DNA from: Turbatrix aceti
Taxonomy: Eukaryota > Nematoda > Chromadorea > Rhabditida > Panagrolaimidae
DNA length: 64,000 nucleotides
Direction of reading: 5' to 3'
NCBI GenBank assembly: GCA_963969345.1
Contig: OZ017767.1
Location: forward strand, 1,116,001-1,180,000
In this document: positions 9,219-20,520 of the stretch, piece by piece
Numbering within the stretch: position 1 is the stretch's first letter
Layout: each line of letters begins with the position of its first letter
The notes under the pieces: model-generated
What the model was told of the DNA's origin: nothing
Databases searched by the model: none
Seen by the model: only the letters and a program-made list of their open reading frames with translations
Translations under genes and position numbers: made by a program

Positions 9219-10618
9219 CAGTATACAAGCTAGTGGTGGAACACTTTGCCTATGCACCTGTTTTTCATTTTGTTAGAACAAGAACGTGTCTAAAAGTTGA
9301 TTTTCGTTAGAACGAGAATGTGTTTTGTTAAAAGAAAGTGAAAAAATGCAGCTAACAGAAACTAAATAAATAAAAAAATGGTACGCTTGAAAAATTCATC
9401 AGAAATGTTGCAAAAAAACAAAAATAATTAATTCAAGGACAAACATTACAATTTTTATGGAATCAAAAACAAACAATATTTAGCCTTTTTGTCCTTTTGT
9501 ATCTATTTTCATTGACAGTGAGTATTTTTTTATATAAAAAATTGAGATGAGTAAAACTTGTGGCAGGTGTTCGTAATTCACTCATATCCGGTTGCCATGA
9601 GTAGATTTTACAAAAAAAGCATGCCATTGTGATTAAAATGAACAGTGATTTTTTTGCAAAGACAAAAAAAGAGGCGTGATGCAAAGGAAAAAATCATCAA
9701 CGATTGAAACAGTGTAATTACAGAAAGGCACATGCGCAGAAAAAAGGAAGAGAAAGGCCGACGGAAAGAAAAAAGGGAAGGCTGACGATGGCTGCAATGA
9801 CACGGCGATGAGGTGAACCTCATTTTCCCATCGGCATTCCATTGTTTTCATCCTTGGTTTTTTTTATTATATATTCTTTTTGATCGAGTCCACAGTTTTC
9901 AATGCTTTTTGCCTGTCTGAAAGAAAATTTTCAGAAAGTGTAAAAAAAGTGTGTTTTCTTGAATAAAATTGTTTTGGAACTTTTAAAACCCCCGCATGAG
10001 TCGTTCTATAATTTTTGCCGTTCTTTTATTACTAAACAGTTGGTTTGTAACAACACAATTTTTTTTCTCTTTTTGAGTTACACATGTTTTATACGTAGGG
10101 AGGGACAGTTTATATTTATTCAAAGTCCCAAACAAATAAGTATTCAGCTTTTTTTATAATCTCCCATACAGTTTTTTTCGGTTTTTGATTTTTTTGCAAT
10201 GGCAAACAAAATTCTTGTTCCAGTGTCTAAATATAAAGTAAAATTCGTGGGAGCCAATTTATCATTCTGTCTGATCCGCGGCAGAATAAAAAGAAAAAAG
10301 TAAAAAAAAATTCATTGGATCAAAAACGCCCCGATTTGTTGTCTTTTGTTTCCTTTTTTTGCAACACACCGCCGATTCTAACCTGGGAAACTCTGCTGAC
10401 ATGAGTTGATTCATGGAAAGCATTACTCTGTTTTTCTATAAATTACAAATAAAGTAAGTGAGCCAGCTAGGTCAGGCAGCATTCAAATCATGTTCAAACC
10501 GTGTTGCGCTGGGCCAAGACAGGGTCAACAGGAGAGCCCGCAGTAGCCGTCTAGTTGCCTAAGTATGCCTCCAGGAAGCTATCTGTCAGTCATCCGATCT
10601 CCCGTTTGTTAGTCATGA
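9219..10618. other. Intergenic, nothing recognised
   Basis: Very A/T-rich with T and A homopolymers. The short open frames at 9463-9851 (minus) and 9959-10159 are phenylalanine/serine-rich translations of T-runs and were not called. Confidence 0.5.
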
Positions 10619-10825
10619 GTCGTCGGCGATCCGACTACCGGACGACCTGCACGCACAGACACTGCGCATGATGCCAGCTTGTCACATAAGCGTGAAATGC
10701 CGGATTATGCTGAGCACGCTTCGCGCTTAGCGTTGAGTGTTGCTAAATTGGACAAACACGACCACGACAATGATTCGGTCGCCGATAAGGACTCCATTTT
10801 TGAACGACTTTCCCATACTGGTTAG
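10619..10825 (+). CDS. Possible orphan exon or small ORF
   Basis: A frame open for 68 codons in a locally balanced-GC block inside A/T-rich DNA. An ATG at 10697 would give a 42-residue peptide (starting MPDYAEHASRL, ending ERLSHTG) that is charged and not low-complexity. The sequence before the stop reads CTG|GTTAGT, a possible splice donor, so this could be an exon of a larger or decayed gene. I recognise no family and no partner exon was found. Confidence 0.22.
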   Translation, partial: VVGDPTTGRPARTDTAHDASLSHKREMPDYAEHASRLALSVAKLDKHDHDNDSVADKDSIFERLSHTG

Positions 10826-11487
10826 TCGAAACTAATTGGACACTATTTTTTGGTTTGTGTTGCAAAATAGTTTAAAAAGCAATGGCCAGTTTTTGAGTTT
10901 TGTTTCAATTTTTTTAACAACAGTTAATATGTTATATTTAAAATTATTTTTATAAATTTTTTTCGACTTGTTGAATACCTTTTTGGATTTATTAAATCCG
11001 TTGTGCTACTTCAGTTTACATATCTTGACAAAATATAATATTCATTCAATTGATAGAAAAATGGGTTCGATTTGCGTAGAAATTCATACAGTTAATTGTC
11101 TGGATTTTTATGATTTGGTACATTTTGTATTCAAACTTCATAATTTTATATACATATAATATTTTAAGTTTTACAATTTGAATTACAAAATTGATATCAG
11201 TTTTTTGCCCATGATAACATTTGACATTTTTTTTGTTATTTTAAAATGTTCCTCGATGCTCCTTTGACATGTTTGCAATTGTTTTTGGGTCTGGAACCAC
11301 AGAACCTCGTACAGTTAATTACATTGGGAATCAGTGTGGTTAGGTAACCCGACCCGACCCGGAACCGGACCCGAAATTCTCGGGAACCCAAATTTTCGGA
11401 TTGCCGACAACACTGTTGGGAACACATTTTATTATTGAAACATTGTCATTATATTTTTTTGCCCGGAAAACATTTTTATCACTTTTT
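10826..11487. other. Intergenic, nothing recognised
   Basis: A/T-rich. A short C/G-rich patch at 11340-11400 contains repeated CCCGACCCG/CCGGACCCG words, with no gene. Confidence 0.5.
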
Positions 11488-11925
11488 TACCACAATACCC
11501 TAAATTATGATACCGTACACCTAAGCCCAAGTGTAGAGTATCTTTGATGGCATCAGTCCCGGCACGCTTCGCACCCCTGCATTTCCCAGCTTTGAAACGG
11601 GCAATCCGTGTTGAACGACTTCAATCCGAGGCCAATAGTGTCAAACACAGAACAAAACCCGTTCCCAAGCCTGCCACGACTTCGGGGTCTTCTGACACTT
11701 GATTTACCAAATTGAAAAATTCCACTTTATTCTTCTAAGCGGCGGCACGCGACCGACTGGGGTTGCTTTGATCTCCGCTTCACGCCCCGCGCCGAACCGC
11801 GCACGCACTCCCATTGCAGTGACCGCGCATGCACTCCGCGCATGTAACGTACGCCGCGCGGCGACGGCGACTTCGGACGCCCCAAACAAAGCCGCCTTAG
11901 CCGAAGCGCGAAAGTTTACTCCCGG
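11488..11925. repeat. Dispersed repeat, copy 2
   Basis: Second, slightly longer copy of the 8816-9218 repeat. The extra bases lie in the GC-rich right part (GCCGCGCGGCG near 11850 and a further stretch near 11890-11915). The 180-codon open frame through it (11699-12241) is arginine/alanine-rich translation of the repeat followed by F-rich T-runs, and is not a credible gene. Confidence 0.8.
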
Positions 11926-13100
11926 GCTCGGTTGTCATTCAAAAGTTAAAACAATGCAAAGGAACAAAGTCGGAGAGTTAGGCCGGGTAGGCGGGTGGCT
12001 TGGATACAGGGGAGTCATTTATGCCTTCATTAGCAGTAGTGTGCATCGTTGCTCTGGGAGTATTGCCACTTATCATGATGCCGATGCCGATGTTGGCGGT
12101 TTGCAACTTTCTTGTATGCAGTTACTAACCTTCTTTTTTTCTTGTTTTCAAATCTTTGGTATTCGCGAAAGCTTACAAGACTCTTTCCAGTTTTTTTGTT
12201 GTTTTAAATTTTGCTTTTGTTTTTTTTTGAACAAAAAATAGAATCGCAAGCGCGGTTAAAAAATATTATTCAGATTTTTTTGAAAAATGCATCGACCCTT
12301 CAAAAAAGCAGTTATCACCTCGGATAACAATAAAAACTGTCAGATTCCATCAGAAGCCATCACAATAGTTTCTCTAAATCTCATGTTCCGTTTATGCCAC
12401 CCACACCCAATTCATCAAATTCGATGCTGATTGTGATCTCGATTGATGGTCTACGGTTCACCATGCTTTTTAATAGAATAAGCTGCTTCTCACCTGGTCT
12501 GTCCAATGACCACCGTATCGTATCGTTCACATCTTTTTTGAATACAATTAAATTCAGACAGGGCATGCAGCCCCCCTCTTCCATCCATTGTCACGATGAT
12601 TGTGTCTTCGCGCATTTAACGATGTCACTTGATGTTCAGATGAGATTCAGTGACAGTCATTAAACGTCCATTTACACTAACTGTCGAACAAAAAAAACCT
12701 TGGCTTTTAGCTCCTGCAATATTTTTTTTTCAATATTCGAAAAAGACTAAAGAAATTACGATACCTCCTTTTCGCAGTCTGGCATTTGCCATGTTTTTGA
12801 TAAATTCAGCCTGATTTGATGGCATCTCATAAAAATAACATTTTTTTATGCGTACATACGCCCTAATGGTGTTATGATAGAGTGTAGCGGTGCAGGTGTT
12901 TGTCTTTTCTCCATTTTCTCGAACAATTTTTCTTTCTTTTCATCGGCTTGGTTGGCAAGCATCTTCTCATCGCCAGATCGAAGGGGGAGCGAAGGAGGTC
13001 GGTGTCGGGTCGGGTCGCGCGCTGCCACCGATCGCTACCACCAGCACCGTTGGTTTTTGTGTCTCCACCCCTACTTTTTTTTTGTTCATCGTGGAATTTC
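11926..13100. other. Intergenic / upstream region of the Notch-ligand gene
   Basis: No supported gene. The segment 12380-12665 is less A/T-rich and open in one frame on each strand, without a recognisable product. A GC-rich block at 12965-13045 (GGGTCGGGTCGCGCGC) probably belongs to the promoter or 5' UTR of the downstream gene. Confidence 0.4.
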
Positions 13101-13130
13101 GTAGGGTTGATTTTGCGTGATCAACCCTAC
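13101..13130. repeat. Perfect 10-bp stem-loop upstream of the DSL gene
   Basis: GTAGGGTTGA, a 10-base loop, then TCAACCCTAC. It lies 107 bp before the ATG at 13237 and may fall in the 5' UTR or promoter. Confidence 0.6.
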
Positions 13131-13236
13131 CAGTCAAGTACTGCAGTTATTTTTTTTAAATATTTTCGTACCGCGAAATATTTATTATTTCCAGTCATCT
13201 ACAAAATTACCAATTCCAGGTGAAAGGCTGTACAGT

Positions 13237-16200
13237 ATGGTGAGACGACAGAGGCACCCCAGCTCAACCACTTTTGCAGCAATAATTTTATTTTTAACAC
13301 TAATAAATCTCACCCAATCTACTGTATGTTTCTCAAACTTCGATTTTCTCAGTTAAAAAACAAACAAAAATTTCAGGAACAAAGCGGCTTCCTCGAATTT
13401 ACCCTGTCCAATGTCTACAATCGAAACCCATCCATCCAGTGCACGGACGCGTCCTGTCCCATCAAGGTCTGCCTGAAGCACTTCCAGCACGTCTTCAACG
13501 GGTACGAGCCCTGCGTTTATGGCACAGCTCTCGTCGACTACAGCGCAGTCAAGACTGGGCGTTTTGAGTTTTCGGAGCGAGTTCCGGTAAGTTTGATATC
13601 TTTTTCGATGCAGTCAAAATCAGTTAGTTGAACAAAAAAAAAATTAAGCGCATTTATGGAGGCTTTGTTCGGCGTTGTCTAAAAAAGAGGAGGAATGAGT
13701 CGTTGTTGTTCTACAGGCGGTAGTGTCACGCTTACCCGCGCTGCAGGGGGCCTGGATTATTGGATTTTTTGATTTTGGGTTGAATTTTACAAAAAAAGTC
13801 GATATTTGCTGCAAACGACAGAGTGCAGTTAAAAACAAACCAAAGACGCTAGTTAGCGTGCCAAAAAGAACCCCCGATCTAATTATGCAGTCATTTGCTA
13901 ATCCGATTAGCCACCTACACAGAGGTGCATTTTTGCAACTTTCTTTTTGCAATGTATTGCGTGCAGGAAAAATCAGTTCATTCCCACTAAACTCTATTTT
14001 CATTTTCAGGCCGATGCCCTCCTCGTCGTTTCCTTCACAACTGTAAACAACGGTAAGTAACACTTTTTTTACAAAAAAAATCTAATCAAATGTGTGCAGG
14101 TAAAAATTAGCATACTAAGGGGGTTATGCAATGCAATTGGCGTCGGCTCAAAGCAGATCGCCGGGTTGCATCGCTTTCTGAATAACTAAACAGGCGGCAG
14201 GGTAGCTTTGTCGGCTTAAAAGTTGCTTGAACAAATAATAATTTCCATTTATTGCGTATTGTCTTGCATTAATTTTTGCCGTGCAATACACATTTTCAGT
14301 AAATAATCAATTTTTTTCTTATCAATTTGGCACGCGTCGTTTATTATCGCTACCTTATTTTTGCTTGCTTTTTCAACTCGCATGACTATCAAAAGGTCAC
14401 CAATTTATGATAACACGCGCAAGAAAAAATTTACAACCGGGTGTAAACGTTTTCATATTTTACACAAAAAACAGTTATAATTTTGGCAAATCTCACCCTT
14501 TTTTTAGGCTACCTCCCCGAACCCGTCCAAATCACACTCGACTCCACCCGTGCTCCCGCCTTCAAGTTTTTCAAATTCTCGACCACCCGCGAAGTTGTCG
14601 GCTTCGTGGACGCATCCGTCACCGTCAGCTACAAAGTCGAGTGTTCACCAAACCACTTTGGCGCCTCGTGTGATGTCATCTGCCTTCCCCCGAGTGATGG
14701 CAGCTACACGTGCGGACCAGCTGGCGAAAAGATCTGCAGCGAAGGCTTTGCCGGGCCCTCGTGTCGGGATCGTAAAAAGTGTGCCGCTGAATGTGTCAAT
14801 GGCCTATGCGATGGCAATGGGATTTGCCGGTGTCAAGATGGCTACGACGGAGATATGTGCGATAAGGTATGTTTTTTAAAACTCAAGTCGCGAAAACGCA
14901 GTTTATTTTTTTTAGTGCATTACGCTACCTGGCTGCCAAGGAACCTGCACGAAGCCGTACGAGTGCATTTGCCCACCGGGGTTTGGCGGAAAATTCTGCG
15001 ATCGAGGTAAGTGACCCCGCGGGTACCCAGCACTGCGGGTGGTCGATTTCAAGTTGCCTTGAGACATCCCTGCAGGCAGACCACCCATTAGACGGCCATC
15101 AAGTTACCTTCTTTTTGTCATTCTGACCTGTTTGTTTCAGATTTGAACGAATGTCGTCGAAACGATACCTGCAAAAATGGCGGCACGTGTGACATCGCGT
15201 CCAACGGCAGTCTAACCTGCACCTGTCCTCCTGGCTTTGGTGGAGAGTTTTGCGAAGTGCAAAAAACTTCTTGCGCCGAGGATCCATGCCACAACGCTGG
15301 AGAGTGCAGATCACTGCCTGGAAATGTGGATTTTGTCTGTGAGTGTCCGACAGGATTCACAGGCAGGTTCTGCCAGCTGAAAGGCTCCACCTGCGTGGAC
15401 AAGCCCTGCCTCAACGGCGGGACGTGCAAAACTGTCGACGGGGACAAGTTCAAGTGCGTTTGTCCGCCCAACTGGACCGGCAGGAACTGTGATATCAAAA
15501 TCACGCTTTGCACGCCAAAAAGTTGCGCTAATGGTTGGTTTTTTTTCCCGAAGATTATATGATCAGTTATTTTTTTTCCAGGAGCAAAATGCGTCGACAA
15601 CTTTTCCACCGACATTGGCTTCAAATGCGAGTGCCCTCCCGGCTTTTACGGCAACCACTGCGATAAAAAACTTCTCGATCGCTTCGGTCGCTTCAACGAT
15701 CCCTGCCACTCGGTCACGTGCCTCAACGGTGGATCGTGCCGTCAGACCTTCGACTCGTTCGGCGCAGGAGCCACCTGTTCATGCGCTCCGGGTTTCACCG
15801 GACCTTTCTGCGAGGAATCAACTCTTTCCTGCCGCCTGGAAGACTGCCAGCACGGAGGCGTCTGCGAGCCCGGAGCCAAGCACTGCTCCTGCCCTCGGGG
15901 CTTTTTCGGCAGCCATTGCCAACTCTTGAACGAAAGAGTCTTCATGCATGACCTCGAAGGCTCCTACGACCCCAGACCAGTCCCCCTGGGTCACTACGTC
16001 CTGATTATCTTCATCGCAGTTGGCTTGTCGACACTTTTCGCCGGACTTTTGGTTTTCTGTTGCCGGATTAAGTCGCCTTGCAGCCGGGAATGCCAAAATA
16101 CCCAAGATAGCCCCAAGATTTCCCTTTTCTCAACCCATCAAAACACTTTGAAAGCCTCATTTGATGAAAAATCCAACCACCTGGAAGGTGAAAAGTGCTT

Positions 16201-16501
16201 CTGTCAGTCCGCACCTGCCGCCTCACCGTCCATCAAGCCCTGCATTGCCTGCAAAGGCCGCTATGTGGCTCCACCCCGCAGACAGCCCCCTCGACCGCAG
16301 CTCATCTTCCAGGCAATCGACAACGCGTACGTCGAAGCTCCCGAACGACCCCAGACGCCGGTCAGACTCGTCGAGGCGGCGGCCAGAGTCTCTACGCACA
16401 CCCTCGCCACTCTCGCCCAACCCAGAGCAGGGAGTGTCGTCACTCAAAGCGATGCTTACGATCACGTCGAGTATCAGCATATTTCTAATTCTTCTGCGTG
16501 A
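13237..16501 (+). CDS. Delta/LAG-2-type Notch ligand (DSL protein)
   Basis: Seven exons: 13237-13323, 13377-13586, 14010-14052, 14508-14866, 14916-15006, 15141-15533 and 15582-16501. All junctions are GT-AG and in frame, giving 700 residues. Order: signal peptide (1-~28, hydrophobic core [13 protein letters not shown]), MNNL-like N-terminal domain ([12 protein letters not shown] ... CLKHF), DSL domain (~165-210, six cysteines, [17 protein letters not shown] to GFAGPSC), about eight EGF repeats, one TM segment ([19 protein letters not shown] at ~520), then a ~160-residue cytoplasmic tail rich in Pro, Ser and Arg. This is the layout of Delta/APX-1/LAG-2 proteins, which activate Notch on neighbouring cells. 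An acceptor TTCCAG 17 bases before the ATG supports this start. Eight EGF repeats are more than in short nematode ligands, so orthology to a particular worm gene is open. Confidence 0.92.
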
Positions 16502-17677
16502 AACATTGTTGCATGGCATGTGGCAGTTTTTTTTTCCATGCGTTGGTGTTGTGTAGCCTCTTCCTCATCTCAGACGACGTTTCCGGTGCCTACGGGTGAT
16601 TTTTTGTAGATATTTGTCGGATTTTTTATTTTTGTTTTTTTGTTACTAACTTTTTGTTCGAAGAATTTACCTTGTTGTGGGTTGTTTAGTTTTTGTTGAA
16701 AAAAATAATAATAAATAATTGTTAAATGAACGTGTCATTTATTTGATTTATTTTTTTATATAAAAAACACACAACAGTATCGACAGTTTACAACGTAGTC
16801 GACGTAAGGCGGCTTTATTTTCAGTCATACATTTTTGAACCCCAAGTCAACGCAAGACTACGCGAAGCTCGAAAATCGGTGCAAACAGTTCAAAAAATGA
16901 GGTGTTCTATGATCAAAAAGACACGGACGACAGCCGCATGTGGCCAACGAGACCGTCTGCGTCTCACATGTCTGACACTTTTCTCCATTGTTTATCTCTC
17001 TTTCCTGTTCTTTTTCTTTTCTCTTTCTGATCACTAACCTCCAGTCCCCTTCCCGTGAGCCCTACTTTCACTTTTTTTGCACGAATTGGACCCTACAGCT
17101 TCTTTGATTGTCAGCAGGTAATGCATGTGAAGGGAGAACAAGTTTTTTCGTGATCTGAAAATAACTGATATTTTTTCTTTAGAATACACCGGCAAAAAGT
17201 ATCTTCGACGTTTACGAACAGTGAACCCGAAAAAATGTAATTCTTCATTTCATTTTTTTTAATTCTAAATTTCATGCATACAGTGATGTTTTTATTGTTT
17301 GTGATTAAGATTAAGTTTATTGTTTGTGTTTAAGACAAACACAAATATTTTTATCAACGTTGAATAATTTCAAAAAATTCTGCAGAAATGGAAATCTATT
17401 TTAATCAGTTTTATTTTTTGTTTACTTTAACCAAAAAAATGTGTTTTATGAGACATTTACTTGCTGAGAATTAGAGAACATTTACAAAATTTCTCAAAAA
17501 ATATAACACGATCGTTTCAACAAATTTTTAATTGTCTATTCTTTTATGCCTGTACCAACTTGAAATCATCAGTTTAAAGCCCATTTATTCGGCAAGTCAG
17601 GAAATCCAGTACAAATCTCATTTCTTATCCTACAAAAAGCAAAACAATATATGTATGTATGTGTACAGCACCAATTT
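16502..17677. other. Intergenic between convergent genes
   Basis: 3' flanks of the DSL gene and the alcohol dehydrogenase. AATAA signals for the DSL gene lie near 16705-16715. A pyrimidine-rich stretch (TCTCTTTC) lies at 16990-17030. No gene seen. Confidence 0.5.
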
Positions 17678-18791
17678 TTACTTCCAAAGGTCCAAAACAA
17701 TGCGTCCCGTGATGGCGCCCTTCTTCATGCGCTCGTAAATAGATTCCAAGTTGTCGATTGTTTCAATGGCAATTGGCATCTCGATAAGTCCCCGTGCAAA
17801 GAAATCCAGAGCCTCATCCGTGTCCTGACGGTTGCCAACACACGAGCCCTTGATCGTGATTTTTCGGAGCACGGCCCAAAAAACATCTGCATTCAGTCTT
17901 GCGTTTTTGGGCAGACTGACGAGGACAACAGTGCCGCAGGTTCTGACGTACTCCGTAGCCTGCAGGATGGGTTTTTCGGCAGTTGCGAGGTTGATGACAG
18001 AATGCGGACCTCCGTGGGTCAATTTTTGGATTTCAGAAACAATGTCTTCGGTCTTGCTGACGTCGACGTAAAACTCAGCGCCAAGTTCTTTGCAGTGGAT
18101 GCCTTTTTCTTCTCCAATGTCGATGGCGAGGACACGGAAGCCCATGGCCCGGGCGTACTGGATGCAGATCGACCCGAGACCACCCCCGGCGCCGTTGATG
18201 GCTACGATGTTGCCTGCTTGGGCGTTGGCTACCTTCAGGGCTTTGTAGACCGTTACTCCCTAAAACAAAACATTGTTGCAATTTTTTATGTCAACAAAAA
18301 CTTACAGCGCAGCACATGGGAGCGGCCTTGGCCAGATCGACTCCCTCAGGGATCCTAGCAGCTTCGGTGCCCTTGACCAGGGCGTACTGCTGAAAGGTGC
18401 CGTTGATGCTCAGTCCAGAGTACGAAGCGTGGAGGCAGTTTGACTCGTCGCCCTTCTTGCAGTGCTCGCAGGCCAAGCAGGTGTGGTTCATCCACTTGAT
18501 GCCAACGACGTCCCCAACATGGACGTTTTTGACCGAGTTTCCGATCTTGACAGCGTAGCCGACGCCTTCGTGGCCCCCAACTCTGGGTAGCTGAGGCACG
18601 ATGGGCAGGTCTCCGAGCCAAATGTGCAGATCACTGTGGCAGACGCCAGAATAGATGATTTTGACGAGGACTTCTTCGGTTCCAGGTTCGGGGACTGGGA
18701 TCTCGCGGACCGTGATAGGGCCTCCAACAGTATCGAAGACGGCAGCCTTCTGCGTAGCGGGAATAGGTTCTCCAGGAGTGTAAGTAGCCAT
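17678..18791 (-). CDS. Zinc-dependent alcohol (sorbitol-type) dehydrogenase
   Basis: Two exons on the minus strand, 18306-18791 and 17678-18259, with a 46-bp intron; 355 residues. The product is a medium-chain dehydrogenase that oxidises alcohols with NAD+. The catalytic zinc ligands are visible in GVCHSDLHIWLGDLP (Cys) and GGHEGVGY (His-Glu). The structural-zinc lobe is CLACEHCKKGDESNC. The Rossmann fold motif is GAGGGLGSICIQYARAMG. The best match I know is C. elegans SODH-1/SODH-2, including GVTVYKAL, GGPH and the C-terminal RIVLDLWK. The start at 18791 (MATYTPGEP) fits the family; an upstream in-frame ATG at 18815 would add eight residues. It is convergent with the DSL gene. Cytosolic location is inferred, as no signal peptide is present. 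Confidence 0.92.
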
Positions 18792-18815
18792 TGTAGGACA
18801 AAAAATATTATTCAA

Positions 18816-20420
18816 ATATTGAGCTAAGTGATCTTCGTTACCGAGGATGATTGACTGACTGACTGAGTGAGTGCGAGTAATGAGTGCTTTTCTCCAGTTG
18901 CTCTCCGTGAACCCTGATGGGCGGGGTCAGAGCTACCTCAGTTTGTACCTTGTGCTTGTGTGTTCGTTGTTTGGTCTTCGTCGGGTTTTTTGAAAATTGC
19001 AAAATTTAATTTGAGTCCTTTGGACTTAAAAATCTTGCCCAAAGCTTTCAGTGTTTTTTTTGTATTTTTTTGTAAACACTAAATATTTTAAAAAACACGA
19101 ATTTGACACATTGAATTTTTTATAAAAACTTTTATTGCATTCTTTTTAGATAAAAAATCAGCAATTTGACAAAAGTTAAATCAAAAGTAAACAATACAAA
19201 AATAAACCCCTGATCAAAAAAACACCTGTAACTTTATCCGTTAAAAGATGTTCATGGCCGACGCAATCAGTTTTTTAATACTCCAAAAAGAACCGAAATA
19301 CGCAAAATAGCTGAAAGACAATTCAAATTCAAACACGAACAAAAAATCTAAAAGTTTTTTGAAATTTTCTATACTCGTACAGTTTATAATAGTTTTTCGA
19401 TGTAACAATAACAAGGAATACTTCAGTTAGTTTTAACACCATTGGTTACCATTTTATGTATTGAATTGAATTTTTTGAATGTTGTTACCGAAAGTTTTTT
19501 GTGCATCAGGGTAGATATCAGTTTTTCAAAATATAGTAAGGTACAGCATTTTTGTCACGAAGTCAGTTTTAATTGTTTAATTGTTTTTTAATTGGCATTT
19601 TTGTGCTCCAGTAAGTAATAAACTAGATGCTGAACGGGTAAAGATTACTTTTGACAAACCATATACTATATATGCATCTGGGCAGTGATTAAAATATTTG
19701 ATTGAATAGATTTAAAAAACATACATGTTCCGTTGCAGCCTCGTTTTCAGTTATCAATTGATAAGTTTAAAAATAACACAAACGAACGCTGATCTCTATT
19801 AAACCAGACCTTTCAAAGTGAAACTTCGCAGTTATTACGTACAACAAAAAGTTTTGTTATTGTTTTAATCAGTTTTTTTGTGTAGCAAATCGTGGTTCTG
19901 TGATACCGGAGAACAAATCAATATTATCTTTATTATTTCGATGAAAGTCATTCTCCTTTTACATCAGCAAGTCACATCAATCAGGAAACCGGGGTACATT
20001 CGGCACAGTTGGTATTTGGAATAATAATTATTATTATTATTATTTCACCATTATAATAATTTATAAATTATAATAATTTATTAATACTACAAATTATGCA
20101 ACACCGAGAGTTACACCTTCTTGATGTTTGATAAATACTTGTTTTAGCACCGTACGTACAGTTTTGCTACTGATTTTGACTCCTTGATTGAATAATATAT
20201 TTTTTTGCTGATGTGAGTAATAAAAATCTGTTGATATTGTTTCACTCTTACATAAACCTTAAAAAAATAAATGAATTTAAACGGAGTAAATAAATACAGT
20301 TATGTGCCAGCAAGCCGAAAAATAGGCCAAAAAAAGTATCATTTACAAAAGAGTTCTGAATCCTGATCATTACCACACCGCGATTGGACTATAATTATAT
20401 AAAAAAACTGCAAAAAATGT
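18816..20420. other. Intergenic, nothing recognised
   Basis: Promoter side of the ADH gene, then long A/T-rich DNA. It contains an (ATT)n run at about 20026-20044 followed by TAATAATTTATAAATTATAATAATTTATTAAT. CAGTT words recur. No gene seen. Confidence 0.5.
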
Positions 20421-20429
20421 TAGCATTTT

Positions 20430-20520
20430 TTTATTTTATTTCGTTTTTTTATTTTTCTTATTTTATTTTTTTTATAATTTCATTTTTTTATATGAAAAAT
20501 AAAACGAAATAAAATTTGGC
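20430..20520. repeat. Inverted repeat, ~22-bp arms
   Basis: ATTTTATTTCGTTTTTT near 20432 is mirrored by AAAATAAAACGAAATAAAAT near 20495-20516, with ~40 bases of T-rich loop. A small decayed MITE or chance hairpin is possible. Confidence 0.5.

Noticed and set aside
11699..12241. 180-codon open frame on the plus strand
   Set aside because: It starts inside the dispersed repeat, reads arginine/alanine-rich repeat sequence and then phenylalanine/cysteine-rich T-runs; no family signature and no splice context.
12381..12584. 67-codon minus-strand open frame with a protein-like translation
   Set aside because: Both strands are open here; no homology, no acceptor before the ATG, no partner exon.
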